Assembly (NCBI RefSeq): GCF_008107645.1
Contig: NZ_SDGY01000001.1
Span: 715,630-779,629, forward strand
Length of the DNA: 64,000 nucleotides
DNA from: Leuconostoc litchii
GTDB taxonomy: Bacteria; Bacillota; Bacilli; Lactobacillales; Lactobacillaceae
Direction of reading: 5' to 3'
Part shown: piece after piece, positions 52,256 through 61,799 of the stretch
Numbering within the stretch: the stretch's first letter is position 1
Layout: each line of letters begins with the position of its first letter
Translations under genes and position numbers: made by a program
Notes under the pieces: model-generated
The model's input: the letters and a program-made list of their open reading frames with translations, nothing else
The model's database searches: none
What the model was told of the DNA's origin: nothing

Positions 52256-53098
52256 TTAAAACGAAGTTAATAGCTTATTCAAACGTGGAGCATACAAATC
52301 ACCAAATCTAATAAAATGCATCAAAATGTAATAAAATTCATACCATCTCATTCTCTCTTGCCATCCTTTATCCAAAGGCCATTCTTTCATGTACGTTTCA
52401 TAAAATGAGCTATCAAATCCTGGAAATACTTTGGATATGGCTATATCATATTCCCTATCCCCATAAAATACATTTGGGTCAATAAAAATAGGCTGTCCTG
52501 TTTCATTAAACATAAAATTTCCTGCCCAAAAGTCACCATGCAATAGTGATGAACGGACTGATTGAGCATGTATGTCATTTAAGATTTTTTTACGTAAATT
52601 ACTATAATGATCACCTCGTTGTGTTAACCAAAAGTTGTTTTTTCTGGCTTGTGCCATCAGCGGATCAAGACGTTGTTCAACAAAAAATTCAGCCCAAGTT
52701 TTTTTCCATGTATTATTTTTCGGCACAAAATCAACTAGATTATCACTATCAAAACCAAATTTATCTGTCGTTTTTTGATGTAGTTTAACTAATTCTCTTG
52801 CTAAATCTTGCTGTAACCCATTCCCCTGATTAATCCACGATAACATTAAATAAGCATTCCCTTTTATTTGTCCTTGGGTAAGAGCACGAGGTACAGTAAC
52901 CACTTCACTCAGTGCATTCAGGCCGGCAACCTCATGGTCAAAAAAACTAGCTGCTGATTTTTGTTGGATTTTCAAAAAGTATCGCTTGTTATTAGAATAC
53001 AATGAGAAGGCCTCATTAATATCCCCACCCCGTACTTTTTGTACATCATGAGGGGCCTCTAACCCTAAACGAGAAATGAAATCTTTGCCTAAGTTCAT
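52256..53098 (-). CDS. Fructosamine kinase-family phosphotransferase
   Basis: Start set at 53098 (MNLGKDFISRLG), with GGAGGATAAT upstream; 280 aa. The fructosamine/ketosamine-3-kinase fold: VRGGDINEAFSLYSNNKRYFLKIQ with the ATP Lys, HEVAGLNAL, the catalytic LLHGDFWAGNFMFNETGQPIFIDP (about 190-213) and YGDREYDIAISKVF. Members phosphorylate protein-bound or small ketosamines for deglycation. The gene is alone and has a structured leader with an internal terminator 30 bases before the ATG. Confidence 0.88.
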   Translation of the reverse strand: MNLGKDFISRLGLEAPHDVQKVRGGDINEAFSLYSNNKRYFLKIQQKSAASFFDHEVAGLNALSEVVTVPRALTQGQIKGNAYLMLSWINQGNGLQQDLARELVKLHQKTTDKFGFDSDNLVDFVPKNNTWKKTWAEFFVEQRLDPLMAQARKNNFWLTQRGDHYSNLRKKILNDIHAQSVRSSLLHGDFWAGNFMFNETGQPIFIDPNVFYGDREYDIAISKVFPGFDSSFYETYMKEWPLDKGWQERMRWYEFYYILMHFIRFGDLYAPRLNKLLTSF

Positions 53099-53127
53099 AT
53101 TATCCTCCAAAATTATTCTCGAACAAA

Positions 53128-53160
53128 AAAACACAATTTTCAATTGAAAATTGTGTTTTT
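53128..53160 (-). terminator. Intrinsic terminator inside the kinase leader
   Basis: Perfect palindrome AACACAATTTTC-AATT-GAAAATTGTGTT followed by T residues on the minus strand (and on the plus strand), about 30 bases before the kinase ATG. Confidence 0.75.
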
Positions 53161-53168
53161 GGCAAAAT

Positions 53169-53214
53169 AATACCCTTATCATCGACAAGCATATGCAATT
53201 GTCTGCTAAGTATT
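53169..53214 (-). ncRNA. Candidate structured leader RNA upstream of the kinase
   Basis: Minus-strand transcript can fold into an outer stem AATAC/GTATT plus TTA/TAA (GG bulge) and an inner stem GACAA/TTGTC capped by GC-ATAT-GC, directly followed by the terminator at 53128-53160. It could be an attenuator, an unknown riboswitch, a small RNA, or only the 3' end of the upstream transcript. Not recognised. Confidence 0.35.
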
Positions 53215-53275
53215 ATCATCTGACTGTAGTTTATCACACTATCATACTTCTCGTCACTATTTTGTTATAACTAAC

Positions 53276-53821
53276 TTAATCAATAATCGGTACATTACCC
53301 GAAATCATTAAATTCGTTACATCAATATATTTTTCTTTATTTATACGCAGCAAACGCCAATCGTAGACTCTATCATTATCAAACTCATCAATATAAGGCT
53401 CAAACTGACCTTTTGTCTGTAATATTAAATATCCAGCAAAAGCTTCAGTAAATTGAGTGTTTGTTTCAACAACTCTAACTAATTGTTTGTTAGAAAAAAA
53501 ACCAACAGCTAATTTATCACCCTGCCATTGACCTTCAAATGCCCATTTTAGCGTAATCCAATCAGAAAGCGTTATACCTAAATTCAAAATATAGTCTATC
53601 GATAGTCGAATGTGGATTGGATGCTTTTTAGACTGAGATTTTATGCCTTTTTCATCCATTTTAGTTGAAAAAAGAGCACTCAGTGCTTCCAAATTTTCGA
53701 TTGTTGGTATTTTTTTATTGACTTGCCAATAATCAAGCATTACAGTGTCAACATCTATCGCATCAGCCACTTCTGTTGTAGTTGTATCAGTTAATTGTTG
53801 TAATTTTTTTAAATTATTCAT
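53276..53821 (-). CDS. HTH (XRE-like) N-terminus fused to an unknown domain
   Basis: 181 aa. Residues 1-48 (LKKLQQLTDTTTTEVADAID, VDTVMLDYWQVNKKIPTIENLEALSALF) have the spacing of an XRE helix-turn-helix with a recognition-helix region LDYWQVNKKIPT. Residues 70-181 form an unknown soluble domain rich in Trp and Asp (LSDWITLKWAFEGQWQGDK, FEPYIDEFDNDRVYDWRLLRINKEKY). A DNA-binding regulator with a sensing domain is possible, but the HTH match is loose. It follows dedA by 30 bases. Confidence 0.65.
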   Translation of the reverse strand: MNNLKKLQQLTDTTTTEVADAIDVDTVMLDYWQVNKKIPTIENLEALSALFSTKMDEKGIKSQSKKHPIHIRLSIDYILNLGITLSDWITLKWAFEGQWQGDKLAVGFFSNKQLVRVVETNTQFTEAFAGYLILQTKGQFEPYIDEFDNDRVYDWRLLRINKEKYIDVTNLMISGNVPIID

Positions 53822-53851
53822 TATTTTATTGATTAAGATTGCCTAAAAGCT

Positions 53852-54526
53852 TTATTTACCAATGATTTTTTTCTGTCTCTTTGAAATCATTGCCGACCGA
53901 ATAACACCAATTATCGTTGGCATTAGCGTAACTAATGCTATGCCTAAAATAATTACTGAAAAATGAGCTTTAACGAAAGGAATATTACCGAACAAATAAC
54001 CAGCGCCTGTGGCAATTAAACTCCAAGAGAAGGCAGCAATTAAACTATTACGTAAAAAGTGTTTATATGAAAACTGGCTAATGCCAGCTACAAAAGGTAC
54101 AAACGTACGTACAATAGGCATATAACGTCCAACAATGATCGCGGCAGCACCACGTTTTTCAAAAAACACCTCTGCCTCTTTGATATGGTCTTCCTTAATA
54201 AAACGGCCAAACAGTGGATGATGTAATAATCTATAACCACCAGTTCGTCCTATCCAGAAATTTACTGAATCACCAATAACGGCAGCAAGAAAGAACACAA
54301 CCATAAACACCCAATGATTTAATCCTGCATGTAATCCAGCAGGCGTTGCAGCAATAGCTCCGGCTGCGAATAATAAGGAATCACCTGGTAAAAACGGCAT
54401 AATAACACTACCAGTTTCAACAAAAATCACAGCAAATAAAATCACATAAGTCCACAAGCCAAATACTTGTACAAGATTACTGATATGAACATCTATATGC
54501 AAAATAAAATCAATCAAAAAAGACAT
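53852..54526 (-). CDS. DedA family membrane protein
   Basis: 224 aa with four to five membrane segments and the SNARE-associated/VTT core: ETGSVIMPFLPGDSLLFAAGAIA (re-entrant loop), GDSVNFWIGRTGGYRL, FFEKRGAAAIIVGRYMPIVRTFVPFVAGISQF with the conserved Arg residues, and SLIATGAGYLFGN. DedA proteins act as lipid flippases (undecaprenyl phosphate or phosphatidylethanolamine in characterised members). AGGAG precedes the ATG. Confidence 0.93.
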   Translation of the reverse strand: MSFLIDFILHIDVHISNLVQVFGLWTYVILFAVIFVETGSVIMPFLPGDSLLFAAGAIAATPAGLHAGLNHWVFMVVFFLAAVIGDSVNFWIGRTGGYRLLHHPLFGRFIKEDHIKEAEVFFEKRGAAAIIVGRYMPIVRTFVPFVAGISQFSYKHFLRNSLIAAFSWSLIATGAGYLFGNIPFVKAHFSVIILGIALVTLMPTIIGVIRSAMISKRQKKIIGK

Positions 54527-54616
54527 AAGTTTCTCCTAATTAAGAATACTACTATTTTACCATATCTATACACCATAATTAGATAACATATCCACGACTT
54601 CAATTGTATCTTTAAA

Positions 54617-54640
54617 TAAAAATCGTGTGCAATATTGCAC
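54617..54640 (-). terminator. Possible terminator of the amino acid permease gene
   Basis: Minus-strand GTGCA-ATAT-TGCAC palindrome followed by ACGATTTTTATTT, 12 bases beyond the stop. Confidence 0.45.
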
Positions 54641-54651
54641 TGAAAAATAAA

Positions 54652-56010
54652 TTATTTTGGTTGTCTATTGGAGATAAATCCAAACAAGATCATCCATAAT
54701 GTAGCACCAATGGCGGGTAACCGTGATTCTGGATTAAAGAACAATGTAACAAAAACAAATGCAAAAAATAGTATAGCTGTTGGTACTAATGTTCTAGGCG
54801 CAATAACAAGAAAGCCATCCGGTAAATAACTATCGGACTTACGGTATTTCATATAGGCCAATAACGTTAGTACGTAAATCATCAAAAATAAGTCAGTCGA
54901 TGCGCTTGTCACAAAACTAAATGCATTTGTTATAGCTGGAATAACAGAAATAATTGCTGAAAAAGCTACCATTAAAGACGTTAACAACACAGCATTGATT
55001 GGTAACTGTGTTTTAGACATTTTCTTAAAAGGTTGTAAAAACTTAACATTTGATTGAAAAGCCAATGCATAAAAATTACGACTAGCACTAAACAAAACAG
55101 AATTTAGGGCTGATGCAGCACTAGTTAATACAACAAAGTTGATGAGTGCTGCGGCCCATTTTACTCCCGCTAATTCAAAAACCATCACAAATGGACTTTG
55201 GTTTGCCGGAATTTTTTGCCATGGATATATTGTCATAATAATGAACAAGGCACCTAAATAGAAAAATAAAATACGCCAAGGAATTTGATTAATTGCTTTC
55301 GGCAATACTGCACGAGGATTTTCAGTCTCTGCAGTTGTCATACCAATAAATTCCATACCAACAAAAGCAAACATAACCATTTGAAAGGCATTAATGAAAT
55401 TCCCAACCCCATTTGGAAAAAGTTCAAAATGATGCCAGACATTACTAAATGCCACTTGACCAACAGGCGTCTCAAACCCCGTTAAAGCCATTATAATGCC
55501 AGTAACAATTAAAGCCAAAATAGCCACTATCTTAATCATAGCAAACCAAAATTCTGTTTCGCCATAAAGCGCGACAGCAATAAGGTTTATTGAGGTCAAT
55601 AAGATCAACATAATCACTTGAATTAACCAACTTGGCACACTAGGTAACCAAAATTGAATATATTTAGCAACCGCCGTTAATTCAGCCATCCCCATAAACA
55701 CGACAGTTAACCAATAAGACCATCGAGCAAAAAATCCGGCACGATTACCTAAAAATTTAGTAATAAAAGTGATAAAAGTATGTTGGTTTGGCTCAGCATA
55801 GAGCATCTCTCCCATGGCACGCATGACCACAAACATAAACATACCAATGATTAAATAAACCAACAAAATTGATGGTCCTGCAAAGTGAATAGAATTTCCC
55901 GCGCCCATGAATAGACCTGTTCCAATTGTGCCACCAATAGCTATTAACTGAACATGTCTATTTTGTAAACCTCGTTTTGGAAGATTACTGTCACCTTTTG
56001 AATCGGACAT
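54652..56010 (-). CDS. Amino acid permease, APC superfamily (AAT/CycA-like)
   Basis: 452 aa, 12 predicted membrane helices, proton-coupled amino acid uptake. The AAT signature opens the protein: LQNRHVQLIAIGGTIGTGLFMGAG (about 16-39), then AMGEMLYAEPNQHTFITF, FVGMEFIGMTTAETENPRAVLPKAINQIPWRI and SALNSVLFSASRNFYALA. Closest in style to D-Ser/D-Ala/Gly permeases (CycA) and AroP; substrate uncertain. Its leader has a GCACCC/GGGTGC hairpin (56043-56067) and no T-box or riboswitch that I recognise. Confidence 0.9.
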   Translation of the reverse strand: MSDSKGDSNLPKRGLQNRHVQLIAIGGTIGTGLFMGAGNSIHFAGPSILLVYLIIGMFMFVVMRAMGEMLYAEPNQHTFITFITKFLGNRAGFFARWSYWLTVVFMGMAELTAVAKYIQFWLPSVPSWLIQVIMLILLTSINLIAVALYGETEFWFAMIKIVAILALIVTGIIMALTGFETPVGQVAFSNVWHHFELFPNGVGNFINAFQMVMFAFVGMEFIGMTTAETENPRAVLPKAINQIPWRILFFYLGALFIIMTIYPWQKIPANQSPFVMVFELAGVKWAAALINFVVLTSAASALNSVLFSASRNFYALAFQSNVKFLQPFKKMSKTQLPINAVLLTSLMVAFSAIISVIPAITNAFSFVTSASTDLFLMIYVLTLLAYMKYRKSDSYLPDGFLVIAPRTLVPTAILFFAFVFVTLFFNPESRLPAIGATLWMILFGFISNRQPK

Positions 56011-56042
56011 AATATTATAAATTTCCCTTTCCTACTGACAAA

Positions 56043-56067
56043 GCACCCTTCGAAAATCTCAGGGTGC
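56043..56067 (-). promoter_or_regulatory. Hairpin in the leader of the permease gene
   Basis: Minus strand GCACCC-TGAGATTTTCGAA-GGGTGC, followed by only three T residues, 32 bases before the permease ATG and 66 bases after the thrS stop. It may be a weak thrS terminator or a regulatory stem. Confidence 0.35.
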
Positions 56068-56133
56068 CTAGCTTCTGTACACATTCTACACCTGTGTAGT
56101 TTGTTCCTTAGTTTTTAAATAAATATAAATACT

Positions 56134-58101
56134 TTATTCTGTTGCTTCTGTTACACGTGAATAATTAGAAACGTCTGATACGATTAATTTCTGGAATTGA
56201 TCAAATGACATTGTCGATGTATTCGCTTCACCGTATTTACGGACAGTCACAGTATCATTATCAACTTCTGAATCACCAAGAACCAAAGTATATGGAATCT
56301 TATTTGTCTGTGCTTCACGTATGAGGTAGCCCATTTTAGCATCTTTAGTTTCGACGTTAGCTCGTAATCCAGCATTTTGTAACTTTTGTTGGATAGCATT
56401 AGCATAATCGCCATGCGCACCTAAATTAACCGGAATAATTTGCACCTGCAAAGGTGATAGCCATGTTGGAAAAGCTCCTTTGTACATTTCAATCAAATAC
56501 GCTGTAAATCGTTCCATTGTACCAACGATACCACGATGCAACATTACTGGACGATGGTTATCCAGACCATCACGACCAATATATTTCAAATCAAAACGTT
56601 CTGGTAACAAGAAATCTAACTGTATTGTTGATAATGTTTCTTCATTACCTAACGCTGTCTTTGTTTGAACATCTAGCTTTGGTCCATAAAATGCAGCTTC
56701 GCCTTCAGCTTCAAAATAATCCAAGCCTAAATCGTCCATTGCTGTTTTTAATTGTTGCTGTGACTTTTCCCACATATCGTCGTCATCAAAATACTTTTCT
56801 GTATTTTTAGGGTCACGATATGATAAGCGGAAACGGTAATCTTTGATATTGAAATCACGATAAACACCCATCATCATTGTTAAAATAGACTTAAATTCTT
56901 CTTCTAACTTTTCGGGTTCAACAAATGTATGCCCATCATTTAATGTCATTTCACGTACACGTGAGAGTCCAGTTAAAGCACCAGACTTTTCATAACGATG
57001 CATCATACCTAATTCGGCAATTCGCATTGGCAATTCACGATATGAACGTGGCTTATGGTTAAATACCATAATATGTGAAGGGCAGTTCATTGGACGTAAT
57101 TCCAAAAACTCCCCATCTCCCATGTCCATTGGTGGGAACATATCTTCACGATAATGATCCCAATGGCCAGATGTCTTATACAAATTCAAGTTAGATAAAA
57201 CTGGTGTGTACACGTGCTGATAGCCATTAGATAGTTCTTTATCTGTGATATATCTTTCAACTTGTCGTCTAATTGTTGCACCGTTTGGTAACCAAACAGG
57301 TAACCCTGAACCAACCTCTTGACTAGTGAAAAATAAATCCAAGTCTCTACCGATAACACGATGGTCACGTTCTTTAGCCTCTTCACGACGAGCAATCTCT
57401 GCATCGACATCAGCAGCTTTCCAAAATGCTGTGCCATATACTCGCTGCATCATTGCATTATTTGAATTACCACGCCAATATGCGCCAGCCACAGAAGTTA
57501 GTTTAAAATGCTTAATCCAGCCAGTAGATGGCACTAAACCACCCCTATCAAGCTCGACATGATCACCTTGAATAGCAATCGTGATTTTCTCTTCTGCCGG
57601 CAAATCGTTAATTAATTCGATTTTGTATGGATCATGCGCAAACAATTTCAAAGCTTCATCACGTGTGATTTCCTGTGAGAGAATTGGTAAATCTTCTTTT
57701 ACAATTTTGTGCATCATAGCTTCAATTTCAGAAAAATCTTCGATTGAGACTTGATTTCCTGCACCATTATCCGTATCGTAGTAAAAGCCATTTTCAATAA
57801 AAGGTCCTACGCCAAATTGGATATTTGTAAATTTTGGTAAACGCTTCAATGCTTGCGCCAACAAATGTGATGCTGAATGGCGCAAAATTTGTAATGCTTC
57901 GTCGTCTGATGTTGTAATTAATTGAAAATCTCCACTTTCAGTTATTACATCATTCATACCAACATATGAGCCATTAATTTTTCCTGATACTGATTTCTTT
58001 GCCAATGACTTTGAAATGCTAACAGCCACTTCAATTGGCTTAACACCCTCACCAAATGTTTTAACAGCTCCATCTGGAAATGTAAGATTAATTTCTGACA
58101 T
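56134..58101 (-). CDS. thrS: Threonyl-tRNA synthetase
   Basis: 655 aa, class II. N-terminal TGS domain (1-62), the editing/HxxxH domain (about 70-225, with [12 protein letters not shown] and the zinc-type DVELDRGG region), the catalytic core with zinc and motif 2 residues ([43 protein letters not shown]), motif 3 [11 protein letters not shown], and the C-terminal anticodon domain. AGAGGAAAAAATC precedes the ATG. Governed by a T-box leader. Confidence 0.97.
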   Translation of the reverse strand: MSEINLTFPDGAVKTFGEGVKPIEVAVSISKSLAKKSVSGKINGSYVGMNDVITESGDFQLITTSDDEALQILRHSASHLLAQALKRLPKFTNIQFGVGPFIENGFYYDTDNGAGNQVSIEDFSEIEAMMHKIVKEDLPILSQEITRDEALKLFAHDPYKIELINDLPAEEKITIAIQGDHVELDRGGLVPSTGWIKHFKLTSVAGAYWRGNSNNAMMQRVYGTAFWKAADVDAEIARREEAKERDHRVIGRDLDLFFTSQEVGSGLPVWLPNGATIRRQVERYITDKELSNGYQHVYTPVLSNLNLYKTSGHWDHYREDMFPPMDMGDGEFLELRPMNCPSHIMVFNHKPRSYRELPMRIAELGMMHRYEKSGALTGLSRVREMTLNDGHTFVEPEKLEEEFKSILTMMMGVYRDFNIKDYRFRLSYRDPKNTEKYFDDDDMWEKSQQQLKTAMDDLGLDYFEAEGEAAFYGPKLDVQTKTALGNEETLSTIQLDFLLPERFDLKYIGRDGLDNHRPVMLHRGIVGTMERFTAYLIEMYKGAFPTWLSPLQVQIIPVNLGAHGDYANAIQQKLQNAGLRANVETKDAKMGYLIREAQTNKIPYTLVLGDSEVDNDTVTVRKYGEANTSTMSFDQFQKLIVSDVSNYSRVTEATE

Positions 58102-58149
58102 GATTTTTTCCTCTCAATTCAATGCTAGTAAACTACATCAATAAAACAA

Positions 58150-58410
58150 AAACGTCCCTTTAGATTAATTGAAATCTAAAGGGACGTTTTACCGCGGTAC
58201 CACCCAAGTTTAAATAGCACATAGTTTCAGCACTACTTCTCTCAAATGATATGTAACGGTATCACCCGGATAAACTTTCAACCTATTTACTAATTTATCA
58301 CTCAAAGGTAGTCTCGCATGCATGCATTGCTTATTTTCACCAAGCATAAGCTCTCTTTTAAATGCAGAACAATGAAGTTGTCCTTATCAATGTTTCTGAG
58401 AAACATCATA
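58150..58410 (-). ncRNA. T-box leader of thrS (threonine specifier ACC)
   Basis: Minus strand. The T-box TTGGGTGGTACCGCGGT is at 58191-58207 and is followed by a strong terminator (AAACGTCCCTTTAGATT/AATCTAAAGGGACGTTT, 58150-58188) ending in T residues. Stem I occupies roughly 58290-58410. A candidate specifier ACC (plus 58307-58309) lies in GAGACTACCTTTGAG, as expected for tRNA-Thr. Uncharged tRNA-Thr would prevent termination. The 5' boundary is approximate. Confidence 0.9.
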
Positions 58411-58433
58411 ACATTTTTTTCTCGTTGACGCAA

Positions 58434-58553
58434 TTATTTTCTCAAATCGCTTAAAACAATTTTCATTGCATCTAAAGCAACTTCATCATGATCCAAAATA
58501 CCATTATCAAGAACATTTTGTAGTGCGTCTATTTGTAATTTCGTTAGTGCCAT
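58434..58553 (-). CDS. 39-aa small ORF between ftsK and the thrS T-box
   Basis: Starts MALTKLQIDALQ and ends KIVLSDLRK; acidic and helical by composition, with DNGILDHDEVALDAMK in the middle. AAAGGAAA lies ten bases before the ATG. It begins 73 bases after the ftsK stop and ends just upstream of the T-box leader, so it is probably carried on the ftsK or thrS transcript. No known family. The amphipathic pattern and ribosome binding site favour a real microprotein over chance. Confidence 0.55.
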   Translation of the reverse strand: MALTKLQIDALQNVLDNGILDHDEVALDAMKIVLSDLRK

Positions 58554-58625
58554 ATGACTTCGTTTCCTTTTTTACTTAATAACTTAATTATACGCAAACA
58601 AATAATAAAATCTATTTTTTGAGGA

Positions 58626-60992
58626 TTAATGTTCAATCCCTGAACTGCCATCTGATATATTAACATGACGTGGTCTTGATCCATCAGCTGGACCAATATA
58701 ACCACCAGCTTCTAAGTCATCAATAAGACGTGCTGCTCGATTATAACCTATTCTAAAACGTCGTTGCAATAAAGATGTTGAAGCTTTTTGTTGCTCAATA
58801 ACAAACTGCAAGGCTTCTTGGAATAACTCATCATCACTATTTCCATCAGTGCTTTCTGAGTTGTCCTGCGCAATTTCTTCATCTGTGACTGTCATTGCAT
58901 CTGAGTACTGTGCCGCTTGCTCCGATTTAACAAATTCAACAATATTTGTCACATCCATGTTACTAATAAAAGCTCCTTGAACACGCTGTGTCGGTTTACC
59001 AGGAGGCGCAAAAATCATATCTCCCTTTCCAAGTAACTTCTCAGCGCCGTTACTATCCAAGATAGTACGTGAATCAATACCAGATGCTGTTCTGAAAGCA
59101 ATTCTCCCCGGAATATTACTTTTGATAGTCCCATTGATTACTTTAACATCTGGTCGCTGAGTAGCCAAAATCATATGAATTCCAGCTGCTCTTGCTTTAG
59201 CACCAAGACGAGCAATTGATACTTCTATTTCATTGCCAACTGTACTCATTAAATCAGCAAATTCATCAACTATCGCAACAATATATGGCATTGGTTGCAT
59301 GATTGATTGATCTGTGTCTTTGGCTTCTTTGTTCTGTTTTTCGACAGCTGCATTATACTCACCAATATTACGTTTTCCAAACTGCGCTAACAATTTATAA
59401 CGATTTTCCATTTCATCAACTACTTTTTGTAGTGATTTTGCTGCTTTACGCGGTTCCGAAACTACAGGGGTTAGTAAATGAGGAATACCATTATAAATAG
59501 ACAACTCAACAACTTTTGGATCGACCATCATTAGTTTTACTTCATTTGGTTTCGCACGTAGCAGGATAGAAACAATAATACCATTCAAACCAACTGATTT
59601 TCCAGATCCAGTAGATCCCGCAATAAGTAAGTGAGGCATAGCTGACAAATCCGCCATAATGATATTCCCTGTCACATCTCGACCTAACGGCACATTCAAT
59701 GGATTATCATCAAACTGAGCATTTTCAATCATATCACGAAAACCAACCGTAGCTTGGGTATCATTGGGTACTTCTATACCAACATAAGGCTTTCCTGGAA
59801 TTGGCGCTTCTATTCGTATTGACTTGGCTGCTAGTGCTAATGCTAAATCATCAGCCAGATTAGCGATTCGATTAACCTTGACTCCCTGACCTGGTTTCAA
59901 TTCATATTGCGTTACAGTAGGTCCAAGTGAAACACTTGTTACTTCAGCTTCAACACCAAAGCTCTGCAGAGTATCATGCACTAGGCGAGATTTGTCTGTC
60001 AATCCTTTAAACTCTTTTGTCTGGTCTGTTGGTGGTAACTGCGTTAATAAATCAGATGTAGGCAACTGATAGTCCGGGTTTTCTTCCCCTGATAATTGTG
60101 TGGCAACTTCTTTAGCAGGTGAAGTATTTTCCACGTTCTTTTCTGGTGATTTTTGAAGGGGCTTTTGTTCAACTGGTCCATTCCACTTAATTTCAGGTTC
60201 ATTGAAATTTTCTTGAACAGTGCTATCTTTCAAAATCTGATGAGTCTCAATCGTTTTAGTATTATCTATTGGTTGATCAGTACCAACCCCCAAAGGGTCG
60301 TCCCCATAATCCGTGATATCTTTTTTGTGCCGATCACGTTTGAAAAATGACTGTCGCGTGGTTTTTTCAGAACTAGAACGTTTCTCTTGTATCGTTGATA
60401 CACCTTGCTGTGCTTTTTCAACACCCTGTTGCACAATCTCTCGTGCTGGAATGCGGAAAAATATTGCAATTCCACTGAATAATAAAATAACAGTTACAAT
60501 CCACGTACCAATACTAGACATCAATGTTACTAACAAATAATAAAGTGCTGCACCAATTATGCCACCACCAACTGGCGTATTCGCAGATTGATTAGTGAAA
60601 TCTTGGCCAATCAATCGTACAACTTCACTAACGTAGCCATCATTACTTTTCAATGTGTATTCAAAAAATAGCAATGATGAAATTATCTCAACCGCAATAA
60701 AAGCCATCAATGCGCCAACCCAAAAGTGTGCTGCTATTTTAGGTAGCTTCCTTGTAATAAAATAGTATCCCAAATACAATGTCGTAGGTATAAGCGTAAC
60801 CAAATAAATGTTACCAAAGAAAAACCGAAAGATATCAGCTATAAAAATACCCAATATGCCCAATTTAAAAATACCCAGAATACCCAATACAATACAACCT
60901 AAAAAACTTAAGTTTTGAACCAAAGGATTTTTTTTGTTATTTTTTTTACCGCGTGTTGTGCGGCGCCTTTGTGTTGTTTTCCTCGTCGCCAA
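58626..60992 (-). CDS. ftsK: DNA translocase FtsK/SpoIIIE (TTG start)
   Basis: 788 aa septum-linked chromosome pump. N-terminal membrane domain with four hydrophobic segments (about 25-190), a charged and Pro-rich linker (190-340), the RecA-like motor with Walker A IAGSTGSGKSVGLN (near 457) and Walker B VDEFADLM, then the gamma winged helix (RRFRIGYNRAARLIDDLEAGG, about 745-765) that reads KOPS/SRS sequences. The start is TTG at 60992, with GAGG eight bases upstream. Monocistronic or with the 39-aa ORF. Confidence 0.96.
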   Translation of the reverse strand: MATRKTTQRRRTTRGKKNNKKNPLVQNLSFLGCIVLGILGIFKLGILGIFIADIFRFFFGNIYLVTLIPTTLYLGYYFITRKLPKIAAHFWVGALMAFIAVEIISSLLFFEYTLKSNDGYVSEVVRLIGQDFTNQSANTPVGGGIIGAALYYLLVTLMSSIGTWIVTVILLFSGIAIFFRIPAREIVQQGVEKAQQGVSTIQEKRSSSEKTTRQSFFKRDRHKKDITDYGDDPLGVGTDQPIDNTKTIETHQILKDSTVQENFNEPEIKWNGPVEQKPLQKSPEKNVENTSPAKEVATQLSGEENPDYQLPTSDLLTQLPPTDQTKEFKGLTDKSRLVHDTLQSFGVEAEVTSVSLGPTVTQYELKPGQGVKVNRIANLADDLALALAAKSIRIEAPIPGKPYVGIEVPNDTQATVGFRDMIENAQFDDNPLNVPLGRDVTGNIIMADLSAMPHLLIAGSTGSGKSVGLNGIIVSILLRAKPNEVKLMMVDPKVVELSIYNGIPHLLTPVVSEPRKAAKSLQKVVDEMENRYKLLAQFGKRNIGEYNAAVEKQNKEAKDTDQSIMQPMPYIVAIVDEFADLMSTVGNEIEVSIARLGAKARAAGIHMILATQRPDVKVINGTIKSNIPGRIAFRTASGIDSRTILDSNGAEKLLGKGDMIFAPPGKPTQRVQGAFISNMDVTNIVEFVKSEQAAQYSDAMTVTDEEIAQDNSESTDGNSDDELFQEALQFVIEQQKASTSLLQRRFRIGYNRAARLIDDLEAGGYIGPADGSRPRHVNISDGSSGIEH

Positions 60993-61110
60993 AATTTTAC
61001 CTCGTGTTTTATACTAATACCTTATTTTATCATTTTTAAAACCCGAACAAACGTTCACTTGTAATTCTTAAAGTTTGCTTAAATCTAATTAAAAAATTTA
61101 ATTTTTAAAC

Positions 61111-61137
61111 ACAAAAAAACGCAACAAAAGTTGCGAA
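61111..61137 (-). terminator. Terminator of tRNA-Glu
   Basis: Minus-strand CGCAAC-TTTT-GTTGCG followed by seven T residues, seven bases past the tRNA 3' end. Confidence 0.85.
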
Positions 61138-61142
61138 TTTAG

Positions 61143-61214
61143 TAGCTCGTGAGAGAATCGAACTCTCGATTCCGCCGTGAAAGGGCAGCGTCTTAGCCAC
61201 TTGACCAACGAGCC
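61143..61214 (-). tRNA. tRNA-Glu (anticodon TTC)
   Basis: 72 nt. Acceptor stem GGCTCGT/ACGAGCT with the G1-T72 wobble typical of this tRNA, anticodon loop CTTTCAC and TPsiC arm GAGAG-TTCGATT-CTCTC. CCA is not encoded. It is a single tRNA gene with its own terminator. Confidence 0.97.
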
Positions 61215-61286
61215 ATGGTCAATAGTCGTCTGTTATAATCAAACAACTATATTAGTTTACCAAGGATAAACCAATCTGTCAATATA

Positions 61287-61799
61287 CTACTTTAATTTAT
61301 CTTGCTCGTACGAATGCGTTGTTTCTAAATTAGCAAATGACTGTTGTCGTAAGGCCTCATAAAGAACTATAGCTACAGTATTTGATAAATTAAGTGAACG
61401 TACATGTGTATCATCTTGAGGAATTCGTATGGCCTTATCTGGATTCTGACGCATAAATATCTCAGGCAATCCAGTTGTTTCTTTACCGAATAAGAAATAA
61501 TTATCTACATCTGTTTGCGCATAGTCAGGTTGCGTGTAATCTTGGTTTGCAAATTTTGAAACAAGATATAGTCGATCTTTCTCTGTTAGTGTGTCCAAAA
61601 AATCAGGCAAACTCGCGTGTATCACTAATTGAACATGTTCCCAATAATCTAATCCAGCACGTTTAACATGCTTATCATCTAATACAAAGCCCAATGGTTC
61701 AATTAAATGCAAAACTGCATCAGTACCTGCCGTAGTACGGGCGATATTGCCTGTATTCGCTGGCATTAATGGTTCAAACAAAACTATATGATTTGTCAT
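61287..61799 (-). CDS. trmL: tRNA (cytidine(34)-2'-O)-methyltransferase
   Basis: 170 aa SPOUT methyltransferase modifying the wobble base of tRNA-Leu isoacceptors. Seen: NHIVLFEPLMPANTGNIART, LHLIEPLGFVLDDKHVKRAGLDYW, FLFGKETTGLPE and IRIPQDDTHVRSLNLSNTVAIVLYEALRQ, which forms the trefoil knot. The ATG overlaps the stop of the AI-2E family gene by four bases. Close to tRNA-Glu, but no functional link is known. Confidence 0.95.
   Translation of the reverse strand: MTNHIVLFEPLMPANTGNIARTTAGTDAVLHLIEPLGFVLDDKHVKRAGLDYWEHVQLVIHASLPDFLDTLTEKDRLYLVSKFANQDYTQPDYAQTDVDNYFLFGKETTGLPEIFMRQNPDKAIRIPQDDTHVRSLNLSNTVAIVLYEALRQQSFANLETTHSYEQDKLK

Noticed and set aside
58305-58325. GCATGCATGCAT repeat
   Set aside because: It forms part of stem I of the thrS T-box and needs no separate explanation.
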